From NCBI GenBank assembly GCA_009929525.1, contig SAAH01000004.1:1-64000 (forward strand): DNA of 64,000 nt, written 5' to 3'. Within the stretch, counting starts at the first letter, position 1. Every line of letters begins with the position of its first letter. This stretch comes from Clostridia bacterium. Its GTDB lineage: Bacteria; Bacillota; Clostridia; Lachnospirales; Lachnospiraceae. Positions 9,547 to 20,400 of this stretch are shown here, piece after piece. Below the pieces are notes generated by a model, which did no database searches, was not told where the DNA came from, and was given only the letters and a program-made list of their open reading frames with translations. A program made the translations under genes and the position numbers.

Positions 9547-9739
9547 CCAGCCAGAATTAAGGGTATGGTCCCTTTTCCAAACAATTTGAGAGCGTTTAGA
9601 GAATCTCACGAGATCCACTCCCTAGCAAGCACTTAGCGAAGAGCCCACTGGCGATGAGCTTAGTGCGGCTTGGGAGTTAGCTCGGGAGTTCTCTGCTCTC
9701 GTTTGGAAAAGGGACCATACCCTTAATTCTGGCGTCCCC
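9547..9739. repeat. Giant hairpin element H1
   Basis: Perfect 32-bp inverted arms 9551-9582 / 9701-9732 with further inner pairing; bounded by CCAGCC and GGCGTCCCC. Confidence 0.95.
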
Positions 9740-9885
9740 ATGAGATCAAACATGAATCAAAGATAAATCAAACAAAACATATAAAAAAGACGGCCCCACT
9801 CATCAAGAGCACAGCCGCCTTCCTATAAATCATACACATTTAGGTAGGAGTTAAAACATATAAAACATATCCGAACTTATTCACC

Positions 9886-11652
9886 TCAATCAGCAGTATC
9901 CTGAAGAGCCATAAATCCTTCCTCACCAGTTCTGATCTTAACAACATTTTCAATGTCATATACGAATAACTTACCATCGCCAATCTGACCAGTATAAAGA
10001 ACTTCTTTAGCTGTATCGATAACCTTCTGTACAGGTACAAGACTTACAACGATTTCAATCTTAACCTTAGGAAGCAGGCTCATATCCATGGATACACCAC
10101 GATAGAAGGTAGAAGCACCTTTCTGAACTCCACAACCAAGTACATTTGTTACAGTGATACCAGTTACGCCGATGTTGTTCATTGCCTGCATAAACTCTTC
10201 GAGTTTGTTCTGACGGGTAATGATAACAACTTTTGTGAGTTTCTTAAGCTTCATGCTTGTTCCGTTTTCTGGAACTTCCTGAAGCTCTTCCATAGTTGGG
10301 CTTTCAGCAGGTGACTGGGATGCGGAAGCAGCACCAGCAGCAACTTTTGCAGTATTTTCAGCACCAAGAACACTTGGGATATGTCCGAAAGTATCCTGTG
10401 TAACGAAATCAGCGTAGCTGCTTGCAAGTCCATGCTCGCGAATATCAAGACCAGCAACCTCTTCATCAGCAGAAACACGAAGACCAACAGTATGTTTGAT
10501 AACCTGGAATACGATAACCATAGTAACAACTACCCATGCAGCTGTTGCGATGAAACCGATGAACTGGATACCAAGAAGGTGGAAACCACCGCCTGTGAAA
10601 AGACCAAGTCCATCTGTACCAGTACCATCAGAGAAAAGACCTACACATAATGTTCCAAGAGCACCGTTAAGTCCATGAACACCAACAGCACCAACAGGAT
10701 CATCAATCTTACATACTTTATCAATAAATTCAATACCAAATACTACTACGAAACCAGAGATAACACCGATGATAGCTGCAGAAGTAGGAGATACAGTATC
10801 ACAGCCTGCTGTGATAGCTACAAGACCTGCCAGAGTACCATTCAGAGTCATGGAAACATCAGGTTTTTTGTAACGGATCCATGTGATGAACATAACTACT
10901 ACAGTTGCAACAGCAGCAGCCAGGTTTGTTGTTACAAAAATCTTACTTGCAGATACGATTGCTTCACCTTCCATAGATACAGTGGAAGCACCGTTGAATC
11001 CAAACCAGCAGAACCAGAGGATAAATACTCCGAGAGCACCGATAGTAAGGTTATGTCCCGGGATAGCTCTTGATTTGCCTGATTTGCTGTATTTTCCAAT
11101 ACGAGGTCCAAGGATCTTAGCACCAACAAGTGCTGCGACACCACCAACCATATGTACTGCACAGGAACCAGCGAAATCATGGAATCCCATCTGTGCCAGC
11201 CAGCCGCCGCCCCAGATCCAGTGACCGGATACAGGATAAACAACTAAACTGATGATGAAACTGTAGATACAATAAGATGAAAACTTAGTACGCTCTGCCA
11301 TTGCTCCAGAAACGATTGTTGCAGCAGTTGCGCAAAATACTGTCTGGAAGATCAAGAAAGCCCAGAAAGGAACTCCATCAGGAAGCATTCCTGCTCCATA
11401 GTTACCTTCAGATGCAATACCTGCGATGCTTCCGAAGAAGCCATTGCCTGTTCCAAACATGATACCGAAACCAACGATCCAGAAGGTAGGAGTACCGATA
11501 CAAAAATCCATCAGGTTTTTCATGATAATGTTACCTGAGTTCTTTGCACGGGTAAAACCTGTCTCTACCATTGCAAAACCTGCCTGCATAAAGAATACTA
11601 ATGCGGCACCTACGAGCACCCATATAGTGTTTACAGCTGATAATTCACTCAT
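9886..11652 (-). CDS. amt: Ammonium transporter with C-terminal fused P-II (GlnK-like) domain
   Basis: Amt TM core (GHWIWGGGWLAQMGFHDFAGSCAVHMVGG) plus C-terminal KKLTKVVIITRQNKLEEFMQAMNNIGVTGITVTNVLGCG...GQIGDGKLFVYDIENVVKIRTGEEG, a P-II signature. Confidence 0.93.
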   Translation of the reverse strand: MSELSAVNTIWVLVGAALVFFMQAGFAMVETGFTRAKNSGNIIMKNLMDFCIGTPTFWIVGFGIMFGTGNGFFGSIAGIASEGNYGAGMLPDGVPFWAFLIFQTVFCATAATIVSGAMAERTKFSSYCIYSFIISLVVYPVSGHWIWGGGWLAQMGFHDFAGSCAVHMVGGVAALVGAKILGPRIGKYSKSGKSRAIPGHNLTIGALGVFILWFCWFGFNGASTVSMEGEAIVSASKIFVTTNLAAAVATVVVMFITWIRYKKPDVSMTLNGTLAGLVAITAGCDTVSPTSAAIIGVISGFVVVFGIEFIDKVCKIDDPVGAVGVHGLNGALGTLCVGLFSDGTGTDGLGLFTGGGFHLLGIQFIGFIATAAWVVVTMVIVFQVIKHTVGLRVSADEEVAGLDIREHGLASSYADFVTQDTFGHIPSVLGAENTAKVAAGAASASQSPAESPTMEELQEVPENGTSMKLKKLTKVVIITRQNKLEEFMQAMNNIGVTGITVTNVLGCGVQKGASTFYRGVSMDMSLLPKVKIEIVVSLVPVQKVIDTAKEVLYTGQIGDGKLFVYDIENVVKIRTGEEGFMALQDTAD

Positions 11653-11690
11653 AATAATTCTCTCCTCTCAAAAGTTTTTCTTTTAACGGG

Positions 11691-11728
11691 AAAAGGCGCA
11701 TACCTTTGGAGAGAAGTACGCGCCTTTA
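11691..11728 (-). promoter_or_regulatory. Terminator-like leader hairpin upstream of amt
   Basis: Minus strand AAAGGCGCGTAC...GTATGCGCCTTTT. Confidence 0.65.
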
Positions 11729-11784
11729 CGTAAGAAAAATGTGATGTATGTAATCGGGGAAGTAATATACCTCCGCCGCGATTA

Positions 11785-13185
11785 CTATTTTAAAATTTCC
11801 ATGGGGTATATGTTATCGAAACATGCCTTACAAAGAGGAAGGTCACCAACCATCGACTGAAGGTCTGATATTTTCATATAACCCAGTGAATCTGCGCCAA
11901 TCAGCTGTCTGATTTCTTCCACTGAATGAGAAGAAGCGATCAATTGCTGGTTGGATGGTACATCTGTGCCAAAATAGCATGGATACAAAAATGGTGGGGA
12001 ACAGATCCGAACATGTACACTCTTTGCACCTGCATTTTTCAAAAGGTGGATCAGATTAGCGATCGTAGTTCCACGAACAATGGAATCATCTACGAGGACA
12101 ATTGATTTTCCCTTTACTGCAGGTTCCAGAACGCTTAATTTCAGTCGAACACTGGATTCCCTTTCCTTTTGTGTAGGCTTGATAAATGTTCTGCCTACAT
12201 AGCTGTTCTTATAAAATGCCAGTCCGAAAGGGATACCGGATTCAACCGAATATCCCTGTGCAGCAGTTATCCCGGAGTCAGGGACACCGACCACAAGATC
12301 AGCATCCACAGGATAAGCCTTGGCAAGAGCAGCACCAGCCTGAAGACGTGCATTATAGACGGATATACCATCTATCTTGCTGTCAAGGCGAGCAAAGTAA
12401 ATGTATTCAAAAATGCAATGAGCCTGCTTGGACTGGCACAAATCAAGATTGGATGTTATACCATCGCGGGTGATCGTAATGATCTCTCCAGGACGGATAT
12501 CCCTTACAAACTGAGCACCTATTGAAGTAAGTGCACAGCTTTCAGAGGCGATGACATAAGAATCATCTCTTTTTCCAAGGCAGAGTGGTTTGAGTCCGAG
12601 AGGATCGCGAACACCGATCAATTTTCTTGGACTTGCGATAACGAGACCGTAAGCCCCTTTGATCTTTGAAGCGGTACTTAATATTGCTTCCTCAACGGTT
12701 TTTGTATGAACTCTTTCCCTGGCGATCAGATAAGCGATAACCTCTGAATCAGTAGTTGTATGAAAGATGGCTCCACCCTGTGCAAGTTCGTCACGAAGCT
12801 GATCAGTATTGACCAGATTACCGTTGTGTGCAAGAGCCAACGTTCCTTTTATATAATTAAGTACGAGAGGCTGAGCATTTTCTATAGTTGCAGCTCCCGT
12901 AGTGGAATAGCGTACATGGCCGATACCAAGGTTTCCCTTGAGAGAAGATAAAACATCTTCTTTAAAAACTTCACTGACCAGTCCCATTCCTTTCTGAACT
13001 TTCATATTACCTTTGGGACCGCTGGTATCAAACACAGCGATTCCGCAGGATTCTTGCCCCCGGTGCTGGAGGGAAGACAGCCCATAATAGATAGAGGAGG
13101 CTGCATCTTCCCCACTGGTATTATAAATGCCAAATACACCGCAGGCTTCTTTAATCCGTCTATCCTGTCCCATACTCCACCTCAC
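11785..13185 (-). CDS. purF: Amidophosphoribosyltransferase
   Basis: CGVFGIY catalytic Cys, LQHRGQESCGIA, VLVDDSIVRGTT PRPP motif. Confidence 0.96.
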   Translation of the reverse strand: MRWSMGQDRRIKEACGVFGIYNTSGEDAASSIYYGLSSLQHRGQESCGIAVFDTSGPKGNMKVQKGMGLVSEVFKEDVLSSLKGNLGIGHVRYSTTGAATIENAQPLVLNYIKGTLALAHNGNLVNTDQLRDELAQGGAIFHTTTDSEVIAYLIARERVHTKTVEEAILSTASKIKGAYGLVIASPRKLIGVRDPLGLKPLCLGKRDDSYVIASESCALTSIGAQFVRDIRPGEIITITRDGITSNLDLCQSKQAHCIFEYIYFARLDSKIDGISVYNARLQAGAALAKAYPVDADLVVGVPDSGITAAQGYSVESGIPFGLAFYKNSYVGRTFIKPTQKERESSVRLKLSVLEPAVKGKSIVLVDDSIVRGTTIANLIHLLKNAGAKSVHVRICSPPFLYPCYFGTDVPSNQQLIASSHSVEEIRQLIGADSLGYMKISDLQSMVGDLPLCKACFDNIYPMEILK

Positions 13186-15284
13186 TACAGGGAGAACAAA
13201 AGCTGATCGTAAGTAGGGTAAGGAAGGATAGAATCTGGAATTAAAGCCTCTGTTTCACTGGCAATTGTACGAAGCTCTTCCATCTTAGCGAGTACATCGT
13301 TGTGGAAAGCATCGGCACAAGCCTGCATATCTTCGATAGCTTCTGCTTTTGCAGCCAGTGTTTTAAGTTCTGCAACACCATCTGTAAGAGAAGTGTAAGC
13401 AGAGGATAATTTCTCTACCAGTGCTTCTTCAGAAGCTGTAGAGATAGAAGGCATAAATGCCTTTTTGGAAGCAGCACTTTCGGCAACCTGACCTACGTAG
13501 GTGCTTACAGATGGAATGAAATCTTTTGTGAGCATTTCTTCCAGAGTACGTGCCTCTATACCAATCGTTTTTACGTAATTCTCAAGGAGAATCTCGTAAC
13601 GTGAGAAAATCTCTTCTTTTGTGAAGATATGATGTTTGGTAAACAGTTCAACGTTCTTATCTGCGATAAACTGTGGCAGACAGTCAGGAGTAGATGCGAG
13701 GTTGAATAAACCACGTTTTTCAGCTTCCTGAACCCATTCATCTGTGTAACCATTTCCGTTAAATACAACTTTTTTGTGTTTACGGATCGCACGTTTGATC
13801 AGTTCATGAACTGCATGCTCCATATCTTCCGGTTTTGTTCCTTCAAGTTCTGTATAGAACTGAGCCAGTGCTTCTGCAACAGCTGTGTTAAGAACAATAT
13901 TAGGATTGGAAACAGATGCAGCAGAACCGAGCATACGGAACTCGAATTTGTTTCCAGTGAAAGCGAATGGTGATGTACGGTTACGGTCTGTATTATCTTT
14001 TGTAAAGTGAGGAAGTACGTGAGCTCCGATATCAAGCTGAACTTTCTCATGTTTGCCGAAGAATGTATCATTTTCGATGGACTGGAAGATCTCTGTGAGT
14101 TCGTCGCCAAGGAAGATGGATACGATAGCCGGCGGTGCTTCATTTCCGCCAAGACGATGGTCATTTCCTGCACCAGCAGCAGATACACGCATCATATCAG
14201 CATATTCATCAACAGCTTTGATAACAGCCATCAAGAATACAAGAAACTGAATGTTTTCATCTGGTGTACGTCCTGGATTTAACAGGTTTACTCCGTCACT
14301 GGTGATCATAGACCAGTTGTTATGTTTTCCACTTCCGTTGATACCTTCGAAAGGTTTCTCATGAAGCAGACACATCAGACCATGTTTGTCAGCAACTTTT
14401 TTCATGATCTCCATAGTTAACTGATTGTGGTCTACAGCTACGTTAGCTGTATCGAAGATAGGTGCCAGCTCGTGCTGAGCAGGAGCAACTTCGTTATGTT
14501 TTGTCTTAGCCGGGATACCCAGTTTCCAAAGTTCCTCATCCAGGTCATGCATATAAGATGCAACCTTTGGTTTGAGGGAACCGAAGTAATGATCTTCCAT
14601 TTCCTGTCCCTTAGGAGCAGGAGCACCAAGAAGTGTTCTTCCACAGAATACCAGGTCTTTTCTTTTCTTATATAACTCTTTATCAACAAGGAAATATTCC
14701 TGCTCAGGTCCGATTGTTGTAGAAACGCTTGTAACTGTTTCGTTACCCAGCAGTTTCAGCATCTTAACAGCTTCGTTATTCAAAGCTTCCATAGAACGAA
14801 GGAGTGGAGTTTTCTTATCCAGTGCTTCTCCGCTGTAGGAACAGAATGCTGTAGGAATATATAATGTACCATCTTTAATGAAAGCCGGTGAAGTAGGATC
14901 CCATGCTGTATATCCTCTGGCTTCAAATGTTGCACGCAGACCTCCTGATGGGAAGCTGGATGCGTCTGGCTCACCTTTTACAAGCTCTTTACCGGAAAAA
15001 TCCATGATAACTTCGCCGTCACCTGATGGTGTGATGAAGCTGTCGTGTTTCTCAGCTGTGAAGTTTGTCATTGGCTGGAACCAGTGTGTAAAATGTGTAG
15101 CTCCGTTTTCAACAGCCCATTCTTTCATGGCAACTGCTACGGAATTAGCTACATCAAGTTCCAGATGTGTGTTGTTCTCAATTGTCTTCCTCAATGCTTT
15201 GTACATATCTTTTGGAAGTTTGTTACGCATTACCTTGTCGTTAAAAACAAGGCTTCCGTATAAAGCTGGAATTTCTTTCGTCAT
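13185..15284 (-). CDS. glnN: Type III glutamine synthetase
   Basis: About 700-aa GSIII; TIGPEQEYFLVD, KHNEVAPAQHELAPIF; start set at ATG 15284 with SD aaggag. Confidence 0.93.
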   Translation of the reverse strand: MTKEIPALYGSLVFNDKVMRNKLPKDMYKALRKTIENNTHLELDVANSVAVAMKEWAVENGATHFTHWFQPMTNFTAEKHDSFITPSGDGEVIMDFSGKELVKGEPDASSFPSGGLRATFEARGYTAWDPTSPAFIKDGTLYIPTAFCSYSGEALDKKTPLLRSMEALNNEAVKMLKLLGNETVTSVSTTIGPEQEYFLVDKELYKKRKDLVFCGRTLLGAPAPKGQEMEDHYFGSLKPKVASYMHDLDEELWKLGIPAKTKHNEVAPAQHELAPIFDTANVAVDHNQLTMEIMKKVADKHGLMCLLHEKPFEGINGSGKHNNWSMITSDGVNLLNPGRTPDENIQFLVFLMAVIKAVDEYADMMRVSAAGAGNDHRLGGNEAPPAIVSIFLGDELTEIFQSIENDTFFGKHEKVQLDIGAHVLPHFTKDNTDRNRTSPFAFTGNKFEFRMLGSAASVSNPNIVLNTAVAEALAQFYTELEGTKPEDMEHAVHELIKRAIRKHKKVVFNGNGYTDEWVQEAEKRGLFNLASTPDCLPQFIADKNVELFTKHHIFTKEEIFSRYEILLENYVKTIGIEARTLEEMLTKDFIPSVSTYVGQVAESAASKKAFMPSISTASEEALVEKLSSAYTSLTDGVAELKTLAAKAEAIEDMQACADAFHNDVLAKMEELRTIASETEALIPDSILPYPTYDQLLFSL

Positions 15285-15308
15285 GGTTATGTTCTCCTTT
15301 CTGAATAC

Positions 15309-15356
15309 AAAAAAAGACGCCTTGGACATATATCCAAAGCGCCTTTGCTTATGTCC
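15309..15356 (-). promoter_or_regulatory. glnN leader: terminator hairpin plus possible competing antiterminator pairing
   Basis: Minus strand GGACATAAGCAAAGGCGCTTTGGATATATGTCCAAGGCGTCTTTTTTT; upstream TTGACA-16-TATACT promoter. Confidence 0.7.
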
Positions 15357-15704
15357 TGTAGTATACTCGGAAAAATGAGATTGTCAATCCCTGATTTTTA
15401 AAAATTCGAAAAAACGAAGGGGTCGAAAACAGGACGCAAAGTATGAAAAATGATAAAATTTAGCACAAAAAACATACAAATACACATTGAAAAAACGGAT
15501 GCTGAAAAATAAAATACAAAATCATTGCACAAAAATCACTACAAAAAACATGGAAACAGGAGGTAAATTGTGAAAAATATAAAAAAGTAAAAAATATAAT
15601 CCATATGATACCTAAGAAAATAATTGACAAATAAAATCGAAAGAGACATAATATATGCATTAAAAAAATATATATGGTAAGCTATATTATGGAAAGCAAC
15701 TGAC

Positions 15705-15746
15705 AAAGGGGTCAGGAATCCGAATGGGATTTCTGACCCCTTTTTT
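15705..15746 (+). terminator. Leader terminator/attenuator upstream of pyrG
   Basis: AAAGGGGTCAGGAATCC...GGATTTCTGACCCCTTTTTT. Confidence 0.8.
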
Positions 15747-15832
15747 CGTATAAAAGCTTATGATATATACCATATTTACAAAAGAAAGATGTCCACCAAG
15801 TTTTACTTAATTATAAATAGGAGGAAGATGTG

Positions 15833-17452
15833 ATGGCAGTAAAATATGTATTTGTAACAGGAGGTGTGGTTTCAGGATTAGGAAAAGGGATCACAGCAGC
15901 ATCACTGGGAAGGCTTTTAAAAGACAGAGGCTACCAGGTGACGATGCAGAAGTTTGACCCTTATATTAATGTAGATCCTGGAACAATGAATCCCATCCAG
16001 CATGGAGAGGTCTTTGTAACAGATGATGGTACAGAGACAGATTTGGATCTGGGACATTATGAAAGATTTATTGATGAGAGTCTTGATCAGAACTCTAATG
16101 TAACAACTGGTAAGATCTACTGGTCAGTACTTCAGAAAGAGCGCCGCGGTGATTATGGCGGAGGGACTGTTCAGGTAATTCCTCATATTACTAATGAGAT
16201 CAAAGGAAGATTTTATCAGGGCAAGACACCGGATGATAACAGAATCGCAATTATCGAGGTGGGTGGTACGGCAGGTGATATCGAGAGTCAGCCGTTTTTG
16301 GAGGCCATTCGCCAGTTCCAGCATGATGTAGGACATGAAAATGCGATCCTGATCCATGTAACATTGATACCTTATTTAAAGGCATCAGGAGAGCTTAAGA
16401 CAAAACCGACCCAGCAGAGTGTAAAAGAACTGCAGTCCATGGGACTTTGGCCGGATGTACTGGTATGTCGAAGCGAATATCCGATCCCGGAAGAATTAAA
16501 AGATAAAATCGCACTGTTTTGTAATGTACCAAGGAATCATGTACTGCAAAACCTTGATGTGGAATACCTGTATGAAGCACCGCTTGCCATGGAAAAGGAA
16601 AATCTGGCACAGGTAGTATGTGAATCTTTGAAGCTTCCATGTCCTGAACCGGATTCCAGTGATTGGAAAGCAATGGTAGAAAGCCTGCGTAACCCGAAGT
16701 ATGAAGTGGAAATCGCAATGGTTGGAAAATATATACAGCTCCATGACGCATATCTGAGTGTTGTGGAAGCACTGAAGCACGGCGGGATCGCTGCACATGC
16801 AAATGTGAAGATCCGTTGGGTTGATTCAGAAGATGTAAATAAAGAAAGCGCAGCCGGGCTTTTGGCAGGCGTTGATGGAATCCTTGTACCGGGTGGATTT
16901 GGAACAAGGGGAACCGAAGGAAAGATCGAAGCTATCAAGTTCGCAAGAGAAAACAGGATCCCATTCCTGGGCATCTGTCTTGGTATGCAGATGGCTATCG
17001 TAGAATATGCCCGTCACGTGGTAGGATTTGAGGATGCCAACAGTATTGAATTGGATCCGGAGACAACACATCCGGTGATCGCATTGATGCCGGAACAAAA
17101 TGGTGTTACAAATCTGGGCGGAACCTTAAGACTGGGTGCATACCCATGTATCTTAAAAGACGGCACGATCGCAGAGTATCTCTATGGTAAGAAAGAGATC
17201 AGCGAGCGTCACAGACATCGTTATGAAGTAAACAATGAATATAGAGAACAGCTTGAAAGCCACGGTATGGTTCTGTCAGGACTTTCACCGGATGGAAGGA
17301 TCGTGGAGATGTTGGAACTGAAAGATCACCCATACTTTGTAGGAACTCAGGGACACCCTGAATTAAAATCAAGACCAAACCGTGCTCATCCACTGTTTAG
17401 AGGACTGATCCAGGCAGCGGTGGATTATAGCCAGCGAGAGGAGAAAATGTGA
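15833..17452 (+). CDS. pyrG: CTP synthase
   Basis: [23 protein letters not shown]; glutaminase GICLGMQ. Confidence 0.97.
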   Translation: MAVKYVFVTGGVVSGLGKGITAASLGRLLKDRGYQVTMQKFDPYINVDPGTMNPIQHGEVFVTDDGTETDLDLGHYERFIDESLDQNSNVTTGKIYWSVLQKERRGDYGGGTVQVIPHITNEIKGRFYQGKTPDDNRIAIIEVGGTAGDIESQPFLEAIRQFQHDVGHENAILIHVTLIPYLKASGELKTKPTQQSVKELQSMGLWPDVLVCRSEYPIPEELKDKIALFCNVPRNHVLQNLDVEYLYEAPLAMEKENLAQVVCESLKLPCPEPDSSDWKAMVESLRNPKYEVEIAMVGKYIQLHDAYLSVVEALKHGGIAAHANVKIRWVDSEDVNKESAAGLLAGVDGILVPGGFGTRGTEGKIEAIKFARENRIPFLGICLGMQMAIVEYARHVVGFEDANSIELDPETTHPVIALMPEQNGVTNLGGTLRLGAYPCILKDGTIAEYLYGKKEISERHRHRYEVNNEYREQLESHGMVLSGLSPDGRIVEMLELKDHPYFVGTQGHPELKSRPNRAHPLFRGLIQAAVDYSQREEKM

Positions 17453-20400
17453 TGAAAGAAAATCAAGGTTTATATCGACAGCAATTCGAACATGATAACT
17501 GCGGAATCGGTGCCGTTGTGAACAGCAAGGGTATCAAAAGCCATCAGACCGTAGAAAATGCACTTAAGATAGTAGAAAATCTGGAACATAGAGCAGGTAA
17601 AGATGCAGAAGGAAAAACCGGTGACGGTGTTGGTATCCTTCTTCAGATTTCCCATCGCTTCTTCAAAAAAGAATGCGAAAAACTTGGATTTTCCATCGGG
17701 GAAGAGCGTGAATATGGTATCGCCCAGCTTTTCTTCCCGCAAAATGAACTGAAACGTAACCAGGCAAAGAAAATGTTTGAGATCATCGTGGAGAAAGAGG
17801 GTCTTGAACTTCTGGGATATCGTGAGGTTCCTGTACATGCAGATGTACTGGGACATAAAGCAAAAGAATGCATGCCTCATATCGTACAGGCATTTTTGAA
17901 AAAACCATATCAGGTTGAAAAAGGACTGGAATTTGACCGGAAATTATATATCGCAAGACGTGTATTTGAGCAGAGTAATGACAATACTTATGTGGTTTCT
18001 ATGTCCAGCCGTACCATCGTATACAAAGGTATGTTCCTGGTAGGACAGCTGAGAACTTTCTTCTCAGACCTTCAGGACGCAGATTATGAATCAGCGATCG
18101 CTATGGTACATTCCCGTTTTAGTACCAATACAAATCCTAGCTGGGAACGTGCACATCCGAACCGTTTTATCGTACATAACGGTGAGATCAACACGATCAG
18201 GGGAAATGCAGACAAGATGCTTGCCCGTGAGGAGACGATGGAATCTGTTCATCTGAAAGGGGAACTTCACAAAGTACTTCCGGTAGTAGATACAAGAGGA
18301 TCTGACTCCGCTATGCTGGATAACACACTGGAATTCCTGGTAATGAGCGGTATGCAGCTTCCATTGGCAGTAATGATCACTATCCCGGAGCCATGGACAA
18401 ATAACCAGACACTGTCCCAGGATGAGCGTGATTTCTACCAGTACTATGCAACCATGATGGAGCCATGGGATGGCCCGGCTTCTATCGTATTTTCAGATGG
18501 TGACCTTGTGGGCGCCGTTCTTGATAGAAATGGTCTTCGTCCATCCCGTTATTATGTACTCAAAAACGGAGATTTGATCCTGGCATCTGAAGTTGGTGTT
18601 CTGGATGTTCCGGAAGAAGAAATCATATTAAAAGAACGTCTCCATCCGGGAAAAATGCTTCTGGTAGACACAGTAAAAGGAAAAATCCTTCATGATGAAG
18701 AACTGAAGGATATGTATACTGTAAAACAGCCTTACGGTGAATGGCTTGACAGCAATCTGCTGGAACTCAAGAATCTTAAGATCCCGAATCTTCGTGTGGA
18801 TGAGTATGAAAATGAGCAGAGAAAACAGTTGCAGAAGGCATTTGGATATACGTATGAGGAGTATAAGAACTCTATCCGTACGATGGCATTAAATGGAGGA
18901 GAGTCTATCGCAGCTATGGGTGTGGATACTCCACTGGCAGTCCTTTCCCAAAAGCAGCGTCCGTTATTTGACTATTTCAAGCAGTTATTTGCACAGGTAA
19001 CGAACCCGCCTATCGATGCGATCCGTGAGGAAATTGTTACCAGTACGACAGTATATGCAGGTAAAAAAGGAAATCTTCTGGAAGAAAAGGCAGAAAACTG
19101 TCAGGTACTTAAGATCAACAATCCGATCCTGACAAACACAGATATGCTGAAGATCAAGAAGATGAAAGTTCCGGGATTCCATGTAGCAGTGGTTCCGATC
19201 ACTTATTATAAGAGCACAAAGCTTGAGAGAGCTATCGACCGTTTGTTTGTAGAAGTAGATAAAGCATATAAAGATGGTGCCAATATCCTGGTACTTTCCG
19301 ACCGTGGTGTGGATGAGAACCATGTGCCGATCCCGTCACTTCTGGCGGTTTCAGCAGTCCATCAGCATCTGGTAACTACGAAAAAACAGACATCTCTGGC
19401 ATTGATCCTTGAATCTGGTGAGCCAAGAGAGGTACATCATTTTGCAACACTGCTGGGTTATGGTGCATGTGCAGTCAATCCATATCTGGCACAGGAGACG
19501 ATCCAGGAGCTGATCGATGATCATTTGCTGGATAAAGATTACTATGCAGCAGTGGATGATTATAATGCAGCCATCCTTCATGGAATCGTTAAGATCGCTT
19601 CCAAGATGGGTATCTCGACCATCCAGTCTTACCAGGGTGCTAAGATCTTTGAGGCAATTGGTATCTCTCAGGAAGTGGTAGATCAGTATTTTTCAGGAAC
19701 AGTAAGCCGTGTAGGCGGTATCACGATGGAAGATATCGCAAGCCAGGTTGAACAACGCCATTCTCAGGCATTTGATCCCCTTGGACTTGCATCGGATCTT
19801 ACCCTTGACAGCCTTGGAAAGCATAAGAGAAGAAGCGGCGGAGAAGAACATCGTTATGATCCGCAGACAATTCATCTTCTGCAGCAGTCCACATGGACAG
19901 GAAGCTATGATCTGTTCAAACAGTATACAACACTGGTAGATGAAGAACAGAGCGGTTATCTGAGAAGTTTGATGGACTTTAATTTCCCGGCTGAGGGAAT
20001 CTCTATAGATGAAGTAGAAAGTGTAGATGAGATAGTAAAGAGATTCAAGACAGGAGCTATGTCCTATGGTTCCATCTCTCAGGAGGCTCATGAAACTCTT
20101 GCCATCGCCATGAATCATCTTCATGGAAAATCAAATACTGGTGAGGGTGGAGAAAGTGATGAACGTCTTGACTCTGCTGGAAGTAATGAAGACCGTTGTT
20201 CCGCTATCAAACAGGTAGCGTCAGGACGATTCGGTGTTACCAGCAGATACCTGGTAAGTGCAAATGAGATCCAGATCAAGATGGCTCAGGGTGCAAAACC
20301 TGGTGAGGGCGGACATCTTCCGGCTAGAAAAGTATATCCTTGGATCGCTAAGACAAGACATTCTACACCGGGTGTAAGTCTGATCTCTCCGCCGCCTCAT

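Noticed and set aside
14780-15378. ORFs around the glnN start on the plus strand
   Set aside because: Antisense to glnN with no coding support.
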